54,642 nt of DNA from Caballeronia arationis (GTDB lineage Bacteria; Pseudomonadota; Gammaproteobacteria; Burkholderiales; Burkholderiaceae): NCBI RefSeq assembly GCF_001544975.2, contig NZ_FCOG02000041.1:1-54642 (forward strand), read 5' to 3'. This document shows positions 1-8,601 of the stretch, piece after piece. The notes beneath the pieces were generated by a model, which made no database searches, was not told the origin of the DNA, and saw only the letters and a list, made by a program, of their open reading frames with translations. How positions within the stretch are numbered: position 1 is the first letter of the stretch; each line of letters opens with the position of its first letter. The position numbers were made by a program, and so were the translations under genes.

Positions 1-126
1 AAGGAAGCGCGCGAGATCTACAAGATCGGCGTGCAGTACAAGGATGCCGACGAGACGCTCGCGCAGATGGGCATGGCGCCCAACCGCAAGGCTGGCATGA
101 AGAACCTGCCGCTGCGCGCGGCCTGA
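1..126 (+). CDS. C-terminal end of an unidentified protein (5' end outside the window)
   Basis: The first frame is open from base 1 to a TGA at 124-126 and encodes the last 41 residues of a protein, ending in NLPLRAA. Codons show the strong G/C third-position bias of the neighbours, so this is real coding sequence. The fragment is charged and soluble-looking, with no membrane segment and no motif that I recognise. It lies 166 nt upstream of an MFS transporter on the same strand, so it could be a catabolic enzyme whose substrate that carrier imports. That link is only inferred from position. Confidence 0.7.
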   Translation, partial: KEAREIYKIGVQYKDADETLAQMGMAPNRKAGMKNLPLRAA

Positions 127-194
127 ACCCCGACACATGCGGGCGCGGCCTTGAACGCCGCGCCTGCACCTTTAACTCAACACTCCAAGGCGAA

Positions 195-219
195 GGCCGG
201 CAAGCAAGGCTTGCCGGCC
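195..219 (+). terminator. Perfect 11-bp hairpin between the first gene and the MFS gene
   Basis: The arms GGCCGGCAAGC (195-205) and GCTTGCCGGCC (209-219) pair perfectly around the 3-nt loop AAG. It sits 68 nt after the upstream stop. No U-tract follows, so it may be a weak terminator, an RNA-stabilising hairpin or an attenuator in front of the transporter gene. Confidence 0.5.
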
Positions 220-292
220 AGAACAACAAACGGCCCGCTGCGCGCTAAAAGCGCATGACGCGGCCACACGCCTGATATCGGAGGAGACGATC

Positions 293-1615
293 TTGGATAT
301 TCATTGCATCAAGCCGGCCCCGAGCAGCACCGCTGCTCCGGCCATATCGCGCAAGTACGCGTGGATCGTGTTCGCGCTGACCTTCGGTCTGCTGCTGTCG
401 GACTACATGTCCCGGCAGGTCCTGAACGCGGTCTTTCCCCTGCTGAAACAGTCATGGGGTCTGTCCGACACGCAACTGGGTTCGCTCAGCGGCGTGGTGG
501 CGCTGATGGTCGGTCTGCTGACCTTCCCGCTCTCGGTGCTCGCCGACCGCTGGGGCCGCGTGCGCAGCCTGATTCTGATGGCGGCGCTCTGGAGCTTAGC
601 CACGCTCGGCTGCGCCATCGCCACCAATTACGGCGAAATGCTCGTCGCGCGCGCCTTCGTCGGTCTCGGCGAAGCGGCCTATGGCAGCGTCGGCATCGCG
701 CTCATTCTCAGCATCTTCCCGCCGCATCTGCGCTCCACGCTCACCGGCGCCTTCATGGCCGGCGGTGCGTTCGGCTCGGTGCTCGGCATGGCGCTGGGCG
801 GCTTTGTCGCCGTGCACTTCGGCTGGCGTGCGTCATTCGCCGCGATGGCCTGCTTCGGCATCGTGCTGGTGATCGCCTACCGGTTGATGGTTTCCGACAA
901 GCGCATTGCAGCCCGGTATCCGAACGCTCAGGCGACCGAGCACAACACCGGCGGCATGCGCACGAGCCTGCGCGAACTGCTGGCGGGCCTCTTCTCGACG
1001 GTCTCGGTGGTGTGCGCCTATGTCGGCAGCGGACTGCAGCTCTTCATCATGGGCGCGGTGATCGCGTGGATGCCCAGCTTCCTGAATCGCTACTACGGGC
1101 TGCCCGCAGACAAGGCGGCCGCCGGCGCGGCGGTGTTCGTGCTGCTGGGCGGAGTCGGCATGGTCGCATGCGGGATCGCCACCGACCGGATCTGCAGAAA
1201 GGTTCCGGCGCGCAAGTGGGTCACGGCCGTCGCTTATTGCCTGATCTCGTTCGTGTTGCTGTCAATCGGCTTCCGTCTCGACGCCGGGGCATTGCAACTC
1301 GTCCTGCTGGGCGCGGGCATTCTCGTGGTCGCGGGGACTTCCGGCCCGGCCGGGGCGATGGTGGCCAATCTCACGCCGTCGACGATCCACGCGTCCGCCT
1401 TCGCGACACTCACGCTTGCGAACAACCTGCTCGGTCTCGCTCCTGGTCCGCTCGTCACCGGCGCGATCGCCGACCGGATCGGCCTCCTGGGCGCCTTGCA
1501 GATCATTCCGCTCGTGAGCCTCGCGGCGATGCTGGCGTTCGCAATCGGCCGGTCGCGGTATGTACGCGACCTGAACCGCATCGACGCCTTGCGCGGACAA
1601 GCAGCGAAACCATGA
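293..1615 (+). CDS. MFS transporter
   Basis: A 440-residue major facilitator superfamily secondary transporter of the inner membrane with about 12 hydrophobic segments. The first segment starts near residue 22, after a short cytoplasmic N-terminus. The loop after the second helix carries a good MFS motif A (DRWGRVRS from residue 85). The start is a TTG at 293, supported by the GGAGGAG site at 280-286; no better ATG is present. The substrate cannot be read from sequence; related carriers move organic or sugar acids or aromatic acids. It is followed at once by a degraded hydrolase fragment, so the gene probably once belonged to a longer catabolic cluster. Confidence 0.9.
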   Translation: MDIHCIKPAPSSTAAPAISRKYAWIVFALTFGLLLSDYMSRQVLNAVFPLLKQSWGLSDTQLGSLSGVVALMVGLLTFPLSVLADRWGRVRSLILMAALWSLATLGCAIATNYGEMLVARAFVGLGEAAYGSVGIALILSIFPPHLRSTLTGAFMAGGAFGSVLGMALGGFVAVHFGWRASFAAMACFGIVLVIAYRLMVSDKRIAARYPNAQATEHNTGGMRTSLRELLAGLFSTVSVVCAYVGSGLQLFIMGAVIAWMPSFLNRYYGLPADKAAAGAAVFVLLGGVGMVACGIATDRICRKVPARKWVTAVAYCLISFVLLSIGFRLDAGALQLVLLGAGILVVAGTSGPAGAMVANLTPSTIHASAFATLTLANNLLGLAPGPLVTGAIADRIGLLGALQIIPLVSLAAMLAFAIGRSRYVRDLNRIDALRGQAAKP

Positions 1616-1625
1616 GCCTTCACGG

Positions 1626-1733
1626 GGAAAACAGAGCCATTTCGTGAATATCGGCGCGGCCGGCCATCTGAACCCCGCTTCGGGACACGGCGAGTCGCCG
1701 CGCGCCGAGGAATTCGTGGCCGAGTTGAGCTGA
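1626..1733 (+). pseudogene. C-terminal remnant of an RBBP9/YdeN-type alpha/beta hydrolase
   Basis: In a frame different from the MFS gene, the 35 codons ending at TGA 1731-1733 read as a hydrolase tail: SHFVNIGAAGHLNPASGHGE, then SPRAEEF. A GH(L/I)N-x2-SG-x-G-x2-P segment is the C-terminal catalytic-histidine region of small serine hydrolases of the RBBP9/YdeN family. Such proteins are about 180-200 residues long, so only the last fifth remains. There is no start codon with a ribosome site, and the upstream portion is replaced by the end of the MFS gene. The family assignment is from memory of the motif. Confidence 0.5.
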
Positions 1734-1818
1734 AGCGCAACTACAGCAGCAATCACCGAATCCATTTCGATGTTGCGGGCATGCCGACGGCTGCTCGCAG
1801 ATTGCAGGAACGCAAAAA

Positions 1819-2019
1819 ATGTCTACTTACGAAAAAGCCGGCGCACTGGAAAATGACGTCAATAGCCTCAAACCCGGCCACGACCTGAAACAGGATCGAG
1901 CCTCCGTCGAGCGAGCCGGTGAATCGGCCGCGCACACCTGGGCGTGGGCAAGAACCACGGAAGTGTATGACTGGATAGACGCGCACACTCCCGCCGCCGC
2001 CACCAGCGCATGGCGTTGA
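1819..2019 (+). CDS. Small hypothetical protein (66 aa)
   Basis: A short soluble, charged protein beginning MSTYEKAGALENDV. An AGGAA site at 1806-1810 lies 8 nt before the ATG, and the codons follow the host bias moderately well. It has no signal peptide or membrane segment, and three tryptophans fall in its second half. A perfect 10-bp hairpin follows the stop by 13 nt, which fits a short independent transcript. I do not recognise the family. The opposite strand is also open here but lacks a ribosome site. Confidence 0.5.
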   Translation: MSTYEKAGALENDVNSLKPGHDLKQDRASVERAGESAAHTWAWARTTEVYDWIDAHTPAAATSAWR

Positions 2020-2032
2020 GCGGGAAATCAGC

Positions 2033-2056
2033 GTGACCTGCCGCAAGGCAGGTCAC
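2033..2056 (+). terminator. Perfect 10-bp hairpin with GCAA tetraloop
   Basis: GTGACCTGCC (2033-2042) pairs perfectly with GGCAGGTCAC (2047-2056) around a GCAA tetraloop, a very stable stem just after the small ORF. No U-run follows, so termination may need Rho or be partial. Confidence 0.5.
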
Positions 2057-2131
2057 CGTGCTGCGCCGTATCGCGCATCATGACGCTGCCGTTGTCCACG
2101 CATCAGCAGCGGCGTAACCGAACTCGCACAC

Positions 2132-2137
2132 TATAAT
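2132..2137 (+). promoter_or_regulatory. Candidate -10 element for the lipoprotein operon
   Basis: An exact TATAAT lies 70 nt upstream of the first lipoprotein start, in an otherwise GC-rich stretch. No good TTGACA-like -35 is found 16-18 bp upstream (that stretch is GCGGCG-like), so this is either an activator-dependent promoter or a chance match. Confidence 0.4.
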
Positions 2138-2207
2138 TCGGCTAACACCGAGAAGGACGCATCACAACGATCCCTGGCGCCCGCCCTAGCGGCAATGAGG
2201 TTACGCG

Positions 2208-3500
2208 ATGAACCGCATCGTGAATCGACTGCTGGTTGCCGTTGTTGTCGCCTTGTTTATGTCCGGTTGCGCCACAACGCCGCCGGCCGATAGCGGGCTC
2301 ACCTACAAGAGCCGCGCCGTGACCCGCACCGAAGGCGGACTGCGGGTATCGGCGTCGGTGCTATCGGCAAAGGAGAGCGCGTCCGTCTACGGCGTGCCGC
2401 TCGCGGATAAGGGGATTCAACCCGTCTGGATCGAGATCTCCAACGACGAAGCGCTTAATTACTTCCTGATGTCACCGGGCCTCGACCCGAATTTCTTCCC
2501 CGCATCGGAAGCAGCCGAGGCGTTCGGCAACAGCGATTCGGCGAGCGGAACCGGCGCACTCACCCAGCGCTTCCGCGACCTGGCCTTCCAGAACCCCATC
2601 CAGCCCGGCGAGACCAAGTCGGGATTCGTGCTGACCCATCTCGACGAAGGCGCCAAGCTCGTCCAGCTGGACCTCGTCGCGAGCGCGCGCGCGAGCACCT
2701 TCTCCATCCTAGTGATCGTGCCTGGCTTCTATGCCGACTACCACGTAAGCGAAGTCTTCCGGCGCGAGATGTATCCGCCCGACCAGATCGTGAACTACAC
2801 GGATGACCAGGCGTTTCGCGCCGCACTCGAAGCCCTGCCGTGCTGCGCAACGAACAAGGATGGATCGAAGACCGGCGATCCGCTCAACCTGGTCGTCGTC
2901 GGCGGACTCGACGACGCTTTTCCTGCACTGGTGCGACGCGGCTGGAGCCCGACCGAACAAAAGTGGTCGGGCGCGATCATGCGTACGGTCACTTCCGCGC
3001 TGTCCGGCGATCGTTACGTCAATGCGCCCGTGAGCGACCTCTATCTGTTCGGCCGCGCCCAGGATCTCGCGTTGCAGAAAGCGCGCGACACCATTCACCA
3101 GCGCAATCATCTGCGGCTCTGGCTGAGCCCCATGCGCTACCAGGGCAAGCTCGTGTGGGTGGGCCAGATCAGCCGCGATATTGGCGTGCGCTTCACGTTT
3201 CATTCGCCGACGTTCACCACGCACAAGATCGACCCGGACGTGGACGAGGCGCGCAGAGCGCTCGGAGAGGACATGGCGTATTCGCAGAACCTCGTCGAGA
3301 TCGGCTTCGTCAAGGGCGTGGGCGCCGCCCCGCAGAGCGCGCCGAAGGAAAACCTCACGACCGATTCGTACTACACCGACGGATATCGCGAGGTGCTGGT
3401 GTTCGACCGCCATCCCACCTCGCTTTCAGAGATCGGGATTTTTCCGTGGGAGGTGAACGCCAAGCCCAGCAACACTGAGCGCTCGGGAGCGAAGCAATGA
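2208..3500 (+). CDS. LssY C-terminal domain lipoprotein (first of a pair)
   Basis: A 430-residue predicted lipoprotein. A short basic N-terminus and hydrophobic stretch end in the lipobox MSGC with the acylated cysteine at residue 21, so it should be membrane-anchored and face the periplasm. The C-terminal half (from about residue 225) matches the LssY_C domain: a DPLN-x-VVVG strand, then LYLFGRAQDLALQK, RNHLRLWLSP, VGQISRDIGVRF, KIDPDVDEAR and a YYTDG end motif. This domain was named from the Legionella lss locus and has no established reaction. The next gene overlaps by 4 nt (ATGA), and a hydrolase follows, so the three products probably work together at the envelope. Confidence 0.8.
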   Translation: MNRIVNRLLVAVVVALFMSGCATTPPADSGLTYKSRAVTRTEGGLRVSASVLSAKESASVYGVPLADKGIQPVWIEISNDEALNYFLMSPGLDPNFFPASEAAEAFGNSDSASGTGALTQRFRDLAFQNPIQPGETKSGFVLTHLDEGAKLVQLDLVASARASTFSILVIVPGFYADYHVSEVFRREMYPPDQIVNYTDDQAFRAALEALPCCATNKDGSKTGDPLNLVVVGGLDDAFPALVRRGWSPTEQKWSGAIMRTVTSALSGDRYVNAPVSDLYLFGRAQDLALQKARDTIHQRNHLRLWLSPMRYQGKLVWVGQISRDIGVRFTFHSPTFTTHKIDPDVDEARRALGEDMAYSQNLVEIGFVKGVGAAPQSAPKENLTTDSYYTDGYREVLVFDRHPTSLSEIGIFPWEVNAKPSNTERSGAKQ

Positions 3501-4747
3501 GCGCCCCCCTCAGGTGGCATCGGGCATTGAAAAATACGGCCGCCGGCGTGCTCCTCCTCCTCTGTCTCGCCGCCTGCGGGACGTGGACGGCCCCCGCGAG
3601 CGTCGACGATGCGCCGCTGCGCAAGCGCGCCGTCAGCGCCACCAAGCAGGACGTGCAGGTGAGCGCGGCCGTGCTCTCATCGGAAGACAGCAAACGGATG
3701 TTCGGTGCCGACGTCAACAAGAACAACATGCAGCCCCTCTGGATCGAAGTTCAGAACCGGACTTCGCAACCGTTGTGGCTGCTGCATTCAGGAACCGATC
3801 CCGACTACTTCTCGCCGCTTGAGGTCGCGTGGTCGCTGCACACGCTGCTCGGTTTCACAACGAATGCCAGGATCGACAATCATTTCAACAAGCTCGGATT
3901 CAGGAATCCAATTCCTCCGGGCGAGACGCGCGTGGGAATCGTCTTCACCAACCCGGATCGCGATCCCAAGCTCGTCAATATCGACCTGTTCGGGAGCAAG
4001 ACGCTGGTTCCCTTCTCCCTCTTCGTAAGCGTGCCCGACGACGTTCCCGACTCCCGCTTCGCGCTGACGCTGTTCCAGTATCGCGATACGGAGATCGCCG
4101 ACTACCACGACCTAGCCTCGCTGCGTGCCGCGCTCGAACGGCTACCGTGCTGCGCCACCGATCAGCACGCAACGACCGGCGCGGACCCGTTCAACATCGT
4201 GGCCATTGGCAGTCTCGGCGACATCGGAGCGGCGCTGGTGCGGCGCAGCTATCGGCGCAACCTGCGCGAGAGCGATCTCGATCAATGGGCCTTCGGACGC
4301 AGACCGGATGTCGTCCTTCGCAAGGAGGCGCAGGCGGGCACGCCCGCGACTTCGATCCGCGCGTGGCTCACACCCCTTCGCTTCAATGGCGAGTTCGTGT
4401 ACGTGGCGCAGGTCGGACGGCCGGTCGGCGGCCGCTTCGCGCGCAGCGGCACGACCGGCGACGTGTTGTATGGAGATGTCGACGAGGCCAGGAATTTTCT
4501 CGTTCAGGACATGATGTATTCAGGTGGCCTCGAAAAGCTCGGCTTCCTGAACGGGGTCGGTCCGGCACCGCAGGCACATCCCCGCACGACGCTAAACGGT
4601 GCGTTTTACCACACCGACGGATTGCGCGCCGTGATGTTCTTCGCAACGCGGCCCCTCAGTTTCACGAACGTCGAGATTCTGGACTGGGTGCCCTATCTGG
4701 ACCCTCGCTCCGCAGCACGCAAGGAGAACAGTGATGCAGGCAAGTAG
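3497..4747 (+). CDS. LssY C-terminal domain-like lipoprotein (second of a pair)
   Basis: A 416-residue paralogue of the preceding protein, with which it shares the overall plan. Lipobox LAAC places the lipid-modified cysteine at residue 27. It keeps the FRNPIPPGET element (FQNPIQPGET in the first protein), the LPCCAT motif, the DPFN-x-VA(I/V)G strand and the VDEAR-x12-MMYS segment. The LssY_C landmarks are more diverged here: WAFGRRPDVVLRK replaces LYLFGRAQDLALQK. It starts inside the stop of the upstream gene and its 3' end overlaps the hydrolase gene by 14 nt, so translation of all three is coupled. A tandem duplication followed by divergence is the simplest origin. Confidence 0.75.
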   Translation: MSAPLRWHRALKNTAAGVLLLLCLAACGTWTAPASVDDAPLRKRAVSATKQDVQVSAAVLSSEDSKRMFGADVNKNNMQPLWIEVQNRTSQPLWLLHSGTDPDYFSPLEVAWSLHTLLGFTTNARIDNHFNKLGFRNPIPPGETRVGIVFTNPDRDPKLVNIDLFGSKTLVPFSLFVSVPDDVPDSRFALTLFQYRDTEIADYHDLASLRAALERLPCCATDQHATTGADPFNIVAIGSLGDIGAALVRRSYRRNLRESDLDQWAFGRRPDVVLRKEAQAGTPATSIRAWLTPLRFNGEFVYVAQVGRPVGGRFARSGTTGDVLYGDVDEARNFLVQDMMYSGGLEKLGFLNGVGPAPQAHPRTTLNGAFYHTDGLRAVMFFATRPLSFTNVEILDWVPYLDPRSAARKENSDAGK

Positions 4748-5888
4748 CGTCATCGCGCGATCATGCGGCGATGACGCTGCGCGGGCAGTTCGTTTCCTGC
4801 GTGCGCTTTGGAGTGCTAGTGTCAGAATCGTCGCGGTCGTGGCCTGCCTAGCGTCAGTCGCGTGTGCCACGAAGCCGCTCGCCCCCTTTTCGACCGATAC
4901 GCCGCCGCTCGTGCTCGTTCCGGCATCGCAGGCTGGCGTGCAGGACAAGCGCGCGCGGTTCCGCGAGATCTACTGCGCGGTTCTGGAGGCGCACGGTTCC
5001 GCGCTCGCCGATCATCGTCCATGCGAGGATGCGTTGACACGCGTGGGTACCGAGCCCGCCGGCTCGGGTGCGCCCGTCGATCTGGGGCAATCCCGGCGGC
5101 ATCTCATTGCGGTCGTGGTGGCGGGCGTCGGATACGATTGCTTCAAGCCGTGGCTGAACTCGCCGGGCACCGTCGTGACACACCTGCGGCAATTCGGTTA
5201 CGACGCGATCATGCTCGACGTCGACGGGTTGTCGAGTTCGGCGAACAACGCACGCCAGATCCGCGATGCCATATTGGCCATGCCGCTTTCCTCAGACGCA
5301 TCGCGGCTAGTTCTGATCGGTTACTCGAAGGGGGCGCCGGACATCCTGGAGGCGGTGGTCGACTATCCCGAGATCCGCAGTCGCGTGGCGGCAGTGGTGA
5401 GCGCGGCCGGCGCGATCGGCGGGTCGCCGCTTGCGAACGACGCCGAGCAATTCCAGGCGGACATGCTGCGATACTTTCCTGGCGCAACCTGCACGTCGGG
5501 CGACGGAGGTGCCGTGCAAAGCCTGCGACCGGCGACACGCCAGGCGTGGATGGCACATAACCCGCTCCCGCCCGACGTCCGCTACTACTCGCTCGCGACG
5601 TATCCTCAGCCGGAGCGCATCTCTTCGATACTCAAGTCGAGCTACGAGAAACTCGCGCGCATAGACGCGCGCAACGACAGTCAAATGATCTTCTATGACC
5701 AGATCGTGCCCGGCAGCACGCTCATGGGCTACGTCAATGCGGATCACTGGGCGCTCGCCGTGCCCATTGCGCGATCCCACGCGATGATCGGCTCGCTGTT
5801 CGTCACGCAGAACGAATATCCGCGTGAAGCGCTGACGGAAGCGGCCCTGCGCTTCATCGAAGAAGACCTCGCTACGTCCGGAAAGTAA
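4734..5888 (+). CDS. Alpha/beta-hydrolase lipoprotein
   Basis: A 384-residue predicted esterase or lipase-like hydrolase. The ATG at 4734 is preferred over a GTG at 4731 because AAGGAG (4721-4726) is well spaced. A hydrophobic segment ends in SVAC (Cys44), a marginal lipobox, so the protein is exported and perhaps lipidated. The nucleophile elbow is GYSKG with Ser198. Asp322 and His338 (in NADHW) are plausible triad members, and H338 lies in the usual C-terminal position. The substrate is unknown. Third gene of the LssY_C operon, overlapping its predecessor by 14 nt. An inverted repeat that may end the transcript follows at 5932-6000. Confidence 0.8.
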   Translation: MQASSVIARSCGDDAARAVRFLRALWSASVRIVAVVACLASVACATKPLAPFSTDTPPLVLVPASQAGVQDKRARFREIYCAVLEAHGSALADHRPCEDALTRVGTEPAGSGAPVDLGQSRRHLIAVVVAGVGYDCFKPWLNSPGTVVTHLRQFGYDAIMLDVDGLSSSANNARQIRDAILAMPLSSDASRLVLIGYSKGAPDILEAVVDYPEIRSRVAAVVSAAGAIGGSPLANDAEQFQADMLRYFPGATCTSGDGGAVQSLRPATRQAWMAHNPLPPDVRYYSLATYPQPERISSILKSSYEKLARIDARNDSQMIFYDQIVPGSTLMGYVNADHWALAVPIARSHAMIGSLFVTQNEYPREALTEAALRFIEEDLATSGK

Positions 5889-5931
5889 GACGACGCGTCC
5901 GTATGAAAGCGCACACCTGATGCGAAACGGC

Positions 5932-6000
5932 GGCTTTTTCGCGTTCTGTGTGAATCCGACATACGTGGCGGAACTCAGCAGAAGTTCGGCGAAAAAAGCC
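5932..6000. repeat. Spaced inverted repeat in the 5889-6128 gap
   Basis: GGCTTTTTCGC (5932-5942) and GCGAAAAAAGCC (5989-6000) are complementary with a single bulged base, 46 nt apart. The first arm can also form a small hairpin with GCGAAA at 5922-5927. It may serve as the operon terminator. The rest of the 240-nt gap is locally AT-rich (6050-6070) and must carry the methyltransferase promoter; no clear -35/-10 pair is visible. Confidence 0.35.
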
Positions 6001-6128
6001 TACGGGGAGCAGTTGCGCGGCGCCCCCAGCGGCTGCAAGATCGCCCAAAACGATAAATAAAAAAGTTCGTTGCGCTGAGTGAAAGCCGGGCCGTTCAACA
6101 AAACTGATAAATACGTGGGGACACCTCG

Positions 6129-6818
6129 ATGCGCGAAATTTCTTACGAAGAACAAACAGTTAAATCAGGAAATCCGCTTGCCCGCTTCGCTCATCGAACT
6201 CGCATGACGATGGCGATCGATCTTGTCACCAATCTCTGTGCGACGAGCGGCACGGTTGTCGATTTTGGCGCCGGGCCGGGACTCTTTCTGCATACGCTGG
6301 GCGAAACGCGTCGCGACGTGACGCTCGTCGGCCACGATCCGTACATGGCGCCTGCTTTTCCGGAAGTCAGGTATGCAGAATCGCTCGATACGGTCGCGAC
6401 GCAGAGTGTCGACGTGCTGACCGCGCTTGAGGTCTGCGAGCATCTCTATCGGAACGAACTCGACGCATTGCTCGACGACGCCGCGCGCATCCTCAAACCG
6501 AAGGGGGCGCTCGTCATCTCGGTGCCGATCATGTATGGGCTCGCGATAGCGCCGAAGGTGTCGAACTGGATGATTCGCAGCCGCTCGTTCAAGTCGGAAT
6601 ACTCGCCGGCGGAGCTGCTCAAGTCGATGGTGGGCATTCCCGTTTGCCGGCCGCAGAATCCGCGCACGACGCACAAGGGCTTTGATTTTCGCGAGTTGCG
6701 GGAGATCGTGAGCGAGCAGTTCTTTATCGATGCCGTGCATCTCAGTCCGGTGCCGCACACGCACTGGTGGCTTTCGTCGCAGTATTTCATGATCTGCCGG
6801 CCGCGGGCCAGAGTCTGA
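6129..6818 (+). CDS. Class I SAM-dependent methyltransferase
   Basis: A 229-residue cytosolic methyltransferase with the Rossmann-type AdoMet fold. Motif I is VVDFGAGPG (residues 43-51). An acidic residue after the next strand and the DVLTALEVCEHL segment match the type 11/UbiE-like pattern, and ILKPKGALVISVP is the usual post-motif strand. The start has a GGGGA site 9 nt upstream. The acceptor substrate is unknown; the C-terminus ends in a hydrophobic, tryptophan-bearing tail seen in enzymes acting on lipid or sugar intermediates, but this is weak. It stands alone, converging on actP. Confidence 0.8.
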   Translation: MREISYEEQTVKSGNPLARFAHRTRMTMAIDLVTNLCATSGTVVDFGAGPGLFLHTLGETRRDVTLVGHDPYMAPAFPEVRYAESLDTVATQSVDVLTALEVCEHLYRNELDALLDDAARILKPKGALVISVPIMYGLAIAPKVSNWMIRSRSFKSEYSPAELLKSMVGIPVCRPQNPRTTHKGFDFRELREIVSEQFFIDAVHLSPVPHTHWWLSSQYFMICRPRARV

Positions 6819-6874
6819 GCAAGGCTGCTGCGTTTCGATGCACGTTTCAATCCGGAATCCGCCGCCCGGGCGGA

Positions 6875-6912
6875 GCGGTCACTTTCTTTGCAGCTGCAGG
6901 GAAAGTGACCGC
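6875..6912. terminator. Perfect 12-bp bidirectional hairpin between convergent genes
   Basis: GCGGTCACTTTC (6875-6886) pairs perfectly with GAAAGTGACCGC (6901-6912). The loop contains the palindrome TGCAGCTGCA. It lies between the methyltransferase and actP stops and can terminate both transcripts. Confidence 0.6.
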
Positions 6913-6939
6913 CGGAAGCAGCCTTGGCGGCCCAACGCT

Positions 6940-8601
6940 TCAGTGCCCGGCTGATTCCACCGCGCCGATTCCGGTTTCCGACCGAACCGTTTGCGCTTCG
7001 AACCCGGCCTTGTCGATGCGCGCCCGCGCGGACTTGTCGGTGACCGAGAACAGCCAGATTCCAAAGAAGCCCGCCGCCATCGAGAACAACGCGGGGGAAG
7101 CGTACGCAAAAGGCGCGCTCGCATAGTGGAACACGTCCACCCACACCGCTTTCGAGAGCAAGGTCAGAACCACGGCGGACAACAATCCGAGGAATCCGCC
7201 CACGGCGGCGCCTCGGGTCGTGCATCCCTTCCAGAGCACGGACATGAAGAGCACCGGAAAGTTGGCCGACGCGGCCACTGCAAACGCGAGCGACACCATG
7301 AAGGCGATGTTCTGCTTCTCGAACACGATGCCGAGTACGACCGCCACGATGCCGAGCACGACCGTCGTCATGCGTGAGACGCGCAATTCGCTTGCACTTG
7401 TCGCCTTGCCTTCCTTGAAGACGGTCGCATAGAGGTCATGCGACACAGCCGACGCGCCCGCCAGCGTCAAGCCGGCCACCACCGCGAGGATGGTCGCGAA
7501 GGCCACTGCCGAAATGAACCCGAGGAACACGTTGCCGCCCACGGCGCTTGCGAGATGCACGGCAGCCATGTTCGCGCCGCCGAGCAACTTGCCCCCGCCA
7601 TCCTTGAAGACCGGATTCGTACCGACCAGCACGATCGCACCAAAGCCGATGATGAAGGTCAGGATATAGAAATAGCCGATCCAGGTCGTCGCCCAGAATA
7701 CCGACTTGCGCGCTTCCTTGGCATTCGGCACGGTGAAGAATCGCATCAGGATGTGCGGAAGGCCGGCGGTGCCGAACATCAGCGCGATGCCGAACGAGAT
7801 CGCGGAAATGGGGTCCTTGATGAAATTGCCCGGGGACATGATCGAGTCTTTCTTCTCGTGCACCTCGACAGCCTTGGCGAACAGCGCCTCGGGACTGAAG
7901 CTGAACTGTGCGAGCACCATGAACGCCATGAACGAGGCGCCGGCGAGCAGCAGACACGCCTTGATGATCTGCACCCAGGTCGTCGCGGTCATGCCGCCGA
8001 AGAGCACGTACACCATCATCAGCGCGCCCACGATCACCACCGCGATCCAGTATTCGAGCCCGAAGAGCAGCTTGATGAGCTGACCCGCGCCGACCATCTG
8101 CGCGATCAGATAGAAGGCGACGACCACCAGCGTGCCCGAAGCGGCGAACGCGCGGATCGGCGTCTGCTTGAAGCGGTACGCGGCGACATCGGCGAAGGTG
8201 AAACGCCCGAGGTTGCGCAGCCGCTCTGCCATCAGGAACGTGATGATCGGCCAGCCAACTAGAAAGCCGATGGAATAGATGAGGCCGTCGTATCCATTTG
8301 CGTAGACCGCGGCGGAGATGCCGAGGAACGAAGCTGCCGACATGAAGTCGCCGGCAATGGCAAGGCCGTTCTGAAAGCCCGTGATGCCTCCTCCGCCGGT
8401 ATAGAACGCTGCTGCGGACTTGGTCTTCTTCGCCGCCCACTTGGTGATGAACAGCGTGCCGATGACGAACACGACGAACATGCTGATGGCGGTCCAGTTC
8501 GTCGCTTGCTGGACGGTCTGGCCGAGATCGCCGCCAGCGGCGAAGGTGGTTCCCGATAATGCGAGCAGGCTACCCGCGATGAAAATCCGTTGCGAATTCA
8601 T
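6940..8601 (-). CDS. actP: Cation/acetate symporter ActP
   Basis: A 553-residue sodium:solute symporter family protein of the inner membrane. A signal-like first helix (ending TTFAAGGD) is followed by about 13 transmembrane segments. Family landmarks include FYTGGGGITGFQNGLAIAGD, SAASFLGISA and the LPHILMRFFTVPNAKEARKS loop. ActP takes up acetate and related short monocarboxylates with a cation. The true start is the ATG at 8601, which overlaps the stop of the upstream DUF485 gene as ATGA. The reading frame stays open further upstream, but that part is a shadow of yjcH. The yjcH-actP order is as in enterobacteria, without a linked acs. Confidence 0.93.
   Translation of the reverse strand: MNSQRIFIAGSLLALSGTTFAAGGDLGQTVQQATNWTAISMFVVFVIGTLFITKWAAKKTKSAAAFYTGGGGITGFQNGLAIAGDFMSAASFLGISAAVYANGYDGLIYSIGFLVGWPIITFLMAERLRNLGRFTFADVAAYRFKQTPIRAFAASGTLVVVAFYLIAQMVGAGQLIKLLFGLEYWIAVVIVGALMMVYVLFGGMTATTWVQIIKACLLLAGASFMAFMVLAQFSFSPEALFAKAVEVHEKKDSIMSPGNFIKDPISAISFGIALMFGTAGLPHILMRFFTVPNAKEARKSVFWATTWIGYFYILTFIIGFGAIVLVGTNPVFKDGGGKLLGGANMAAVHLASAVGGNVFLGFISAVAFATILAVVAGLTLAGASAVSHDLYATVFKEGKATSASELRVSRMTTVVLGIVAVVLGIVFEKQNIAFMVSLAFAVAASANFPVLFMSVLWKGCTTRGAAVGGFLGLLSAVVLTLLSKAVWVDVFHYASAPFAYASPALFSMAAGFFGIWLFSVTDKSARARIDKAGFEAQTVRSETGIGAVESAGH

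Noticed and set aside
195..219. Hairpin as an REP element or attachment site
   Set aside because: Only a single copy is seen in the window and no integrase is nearby.
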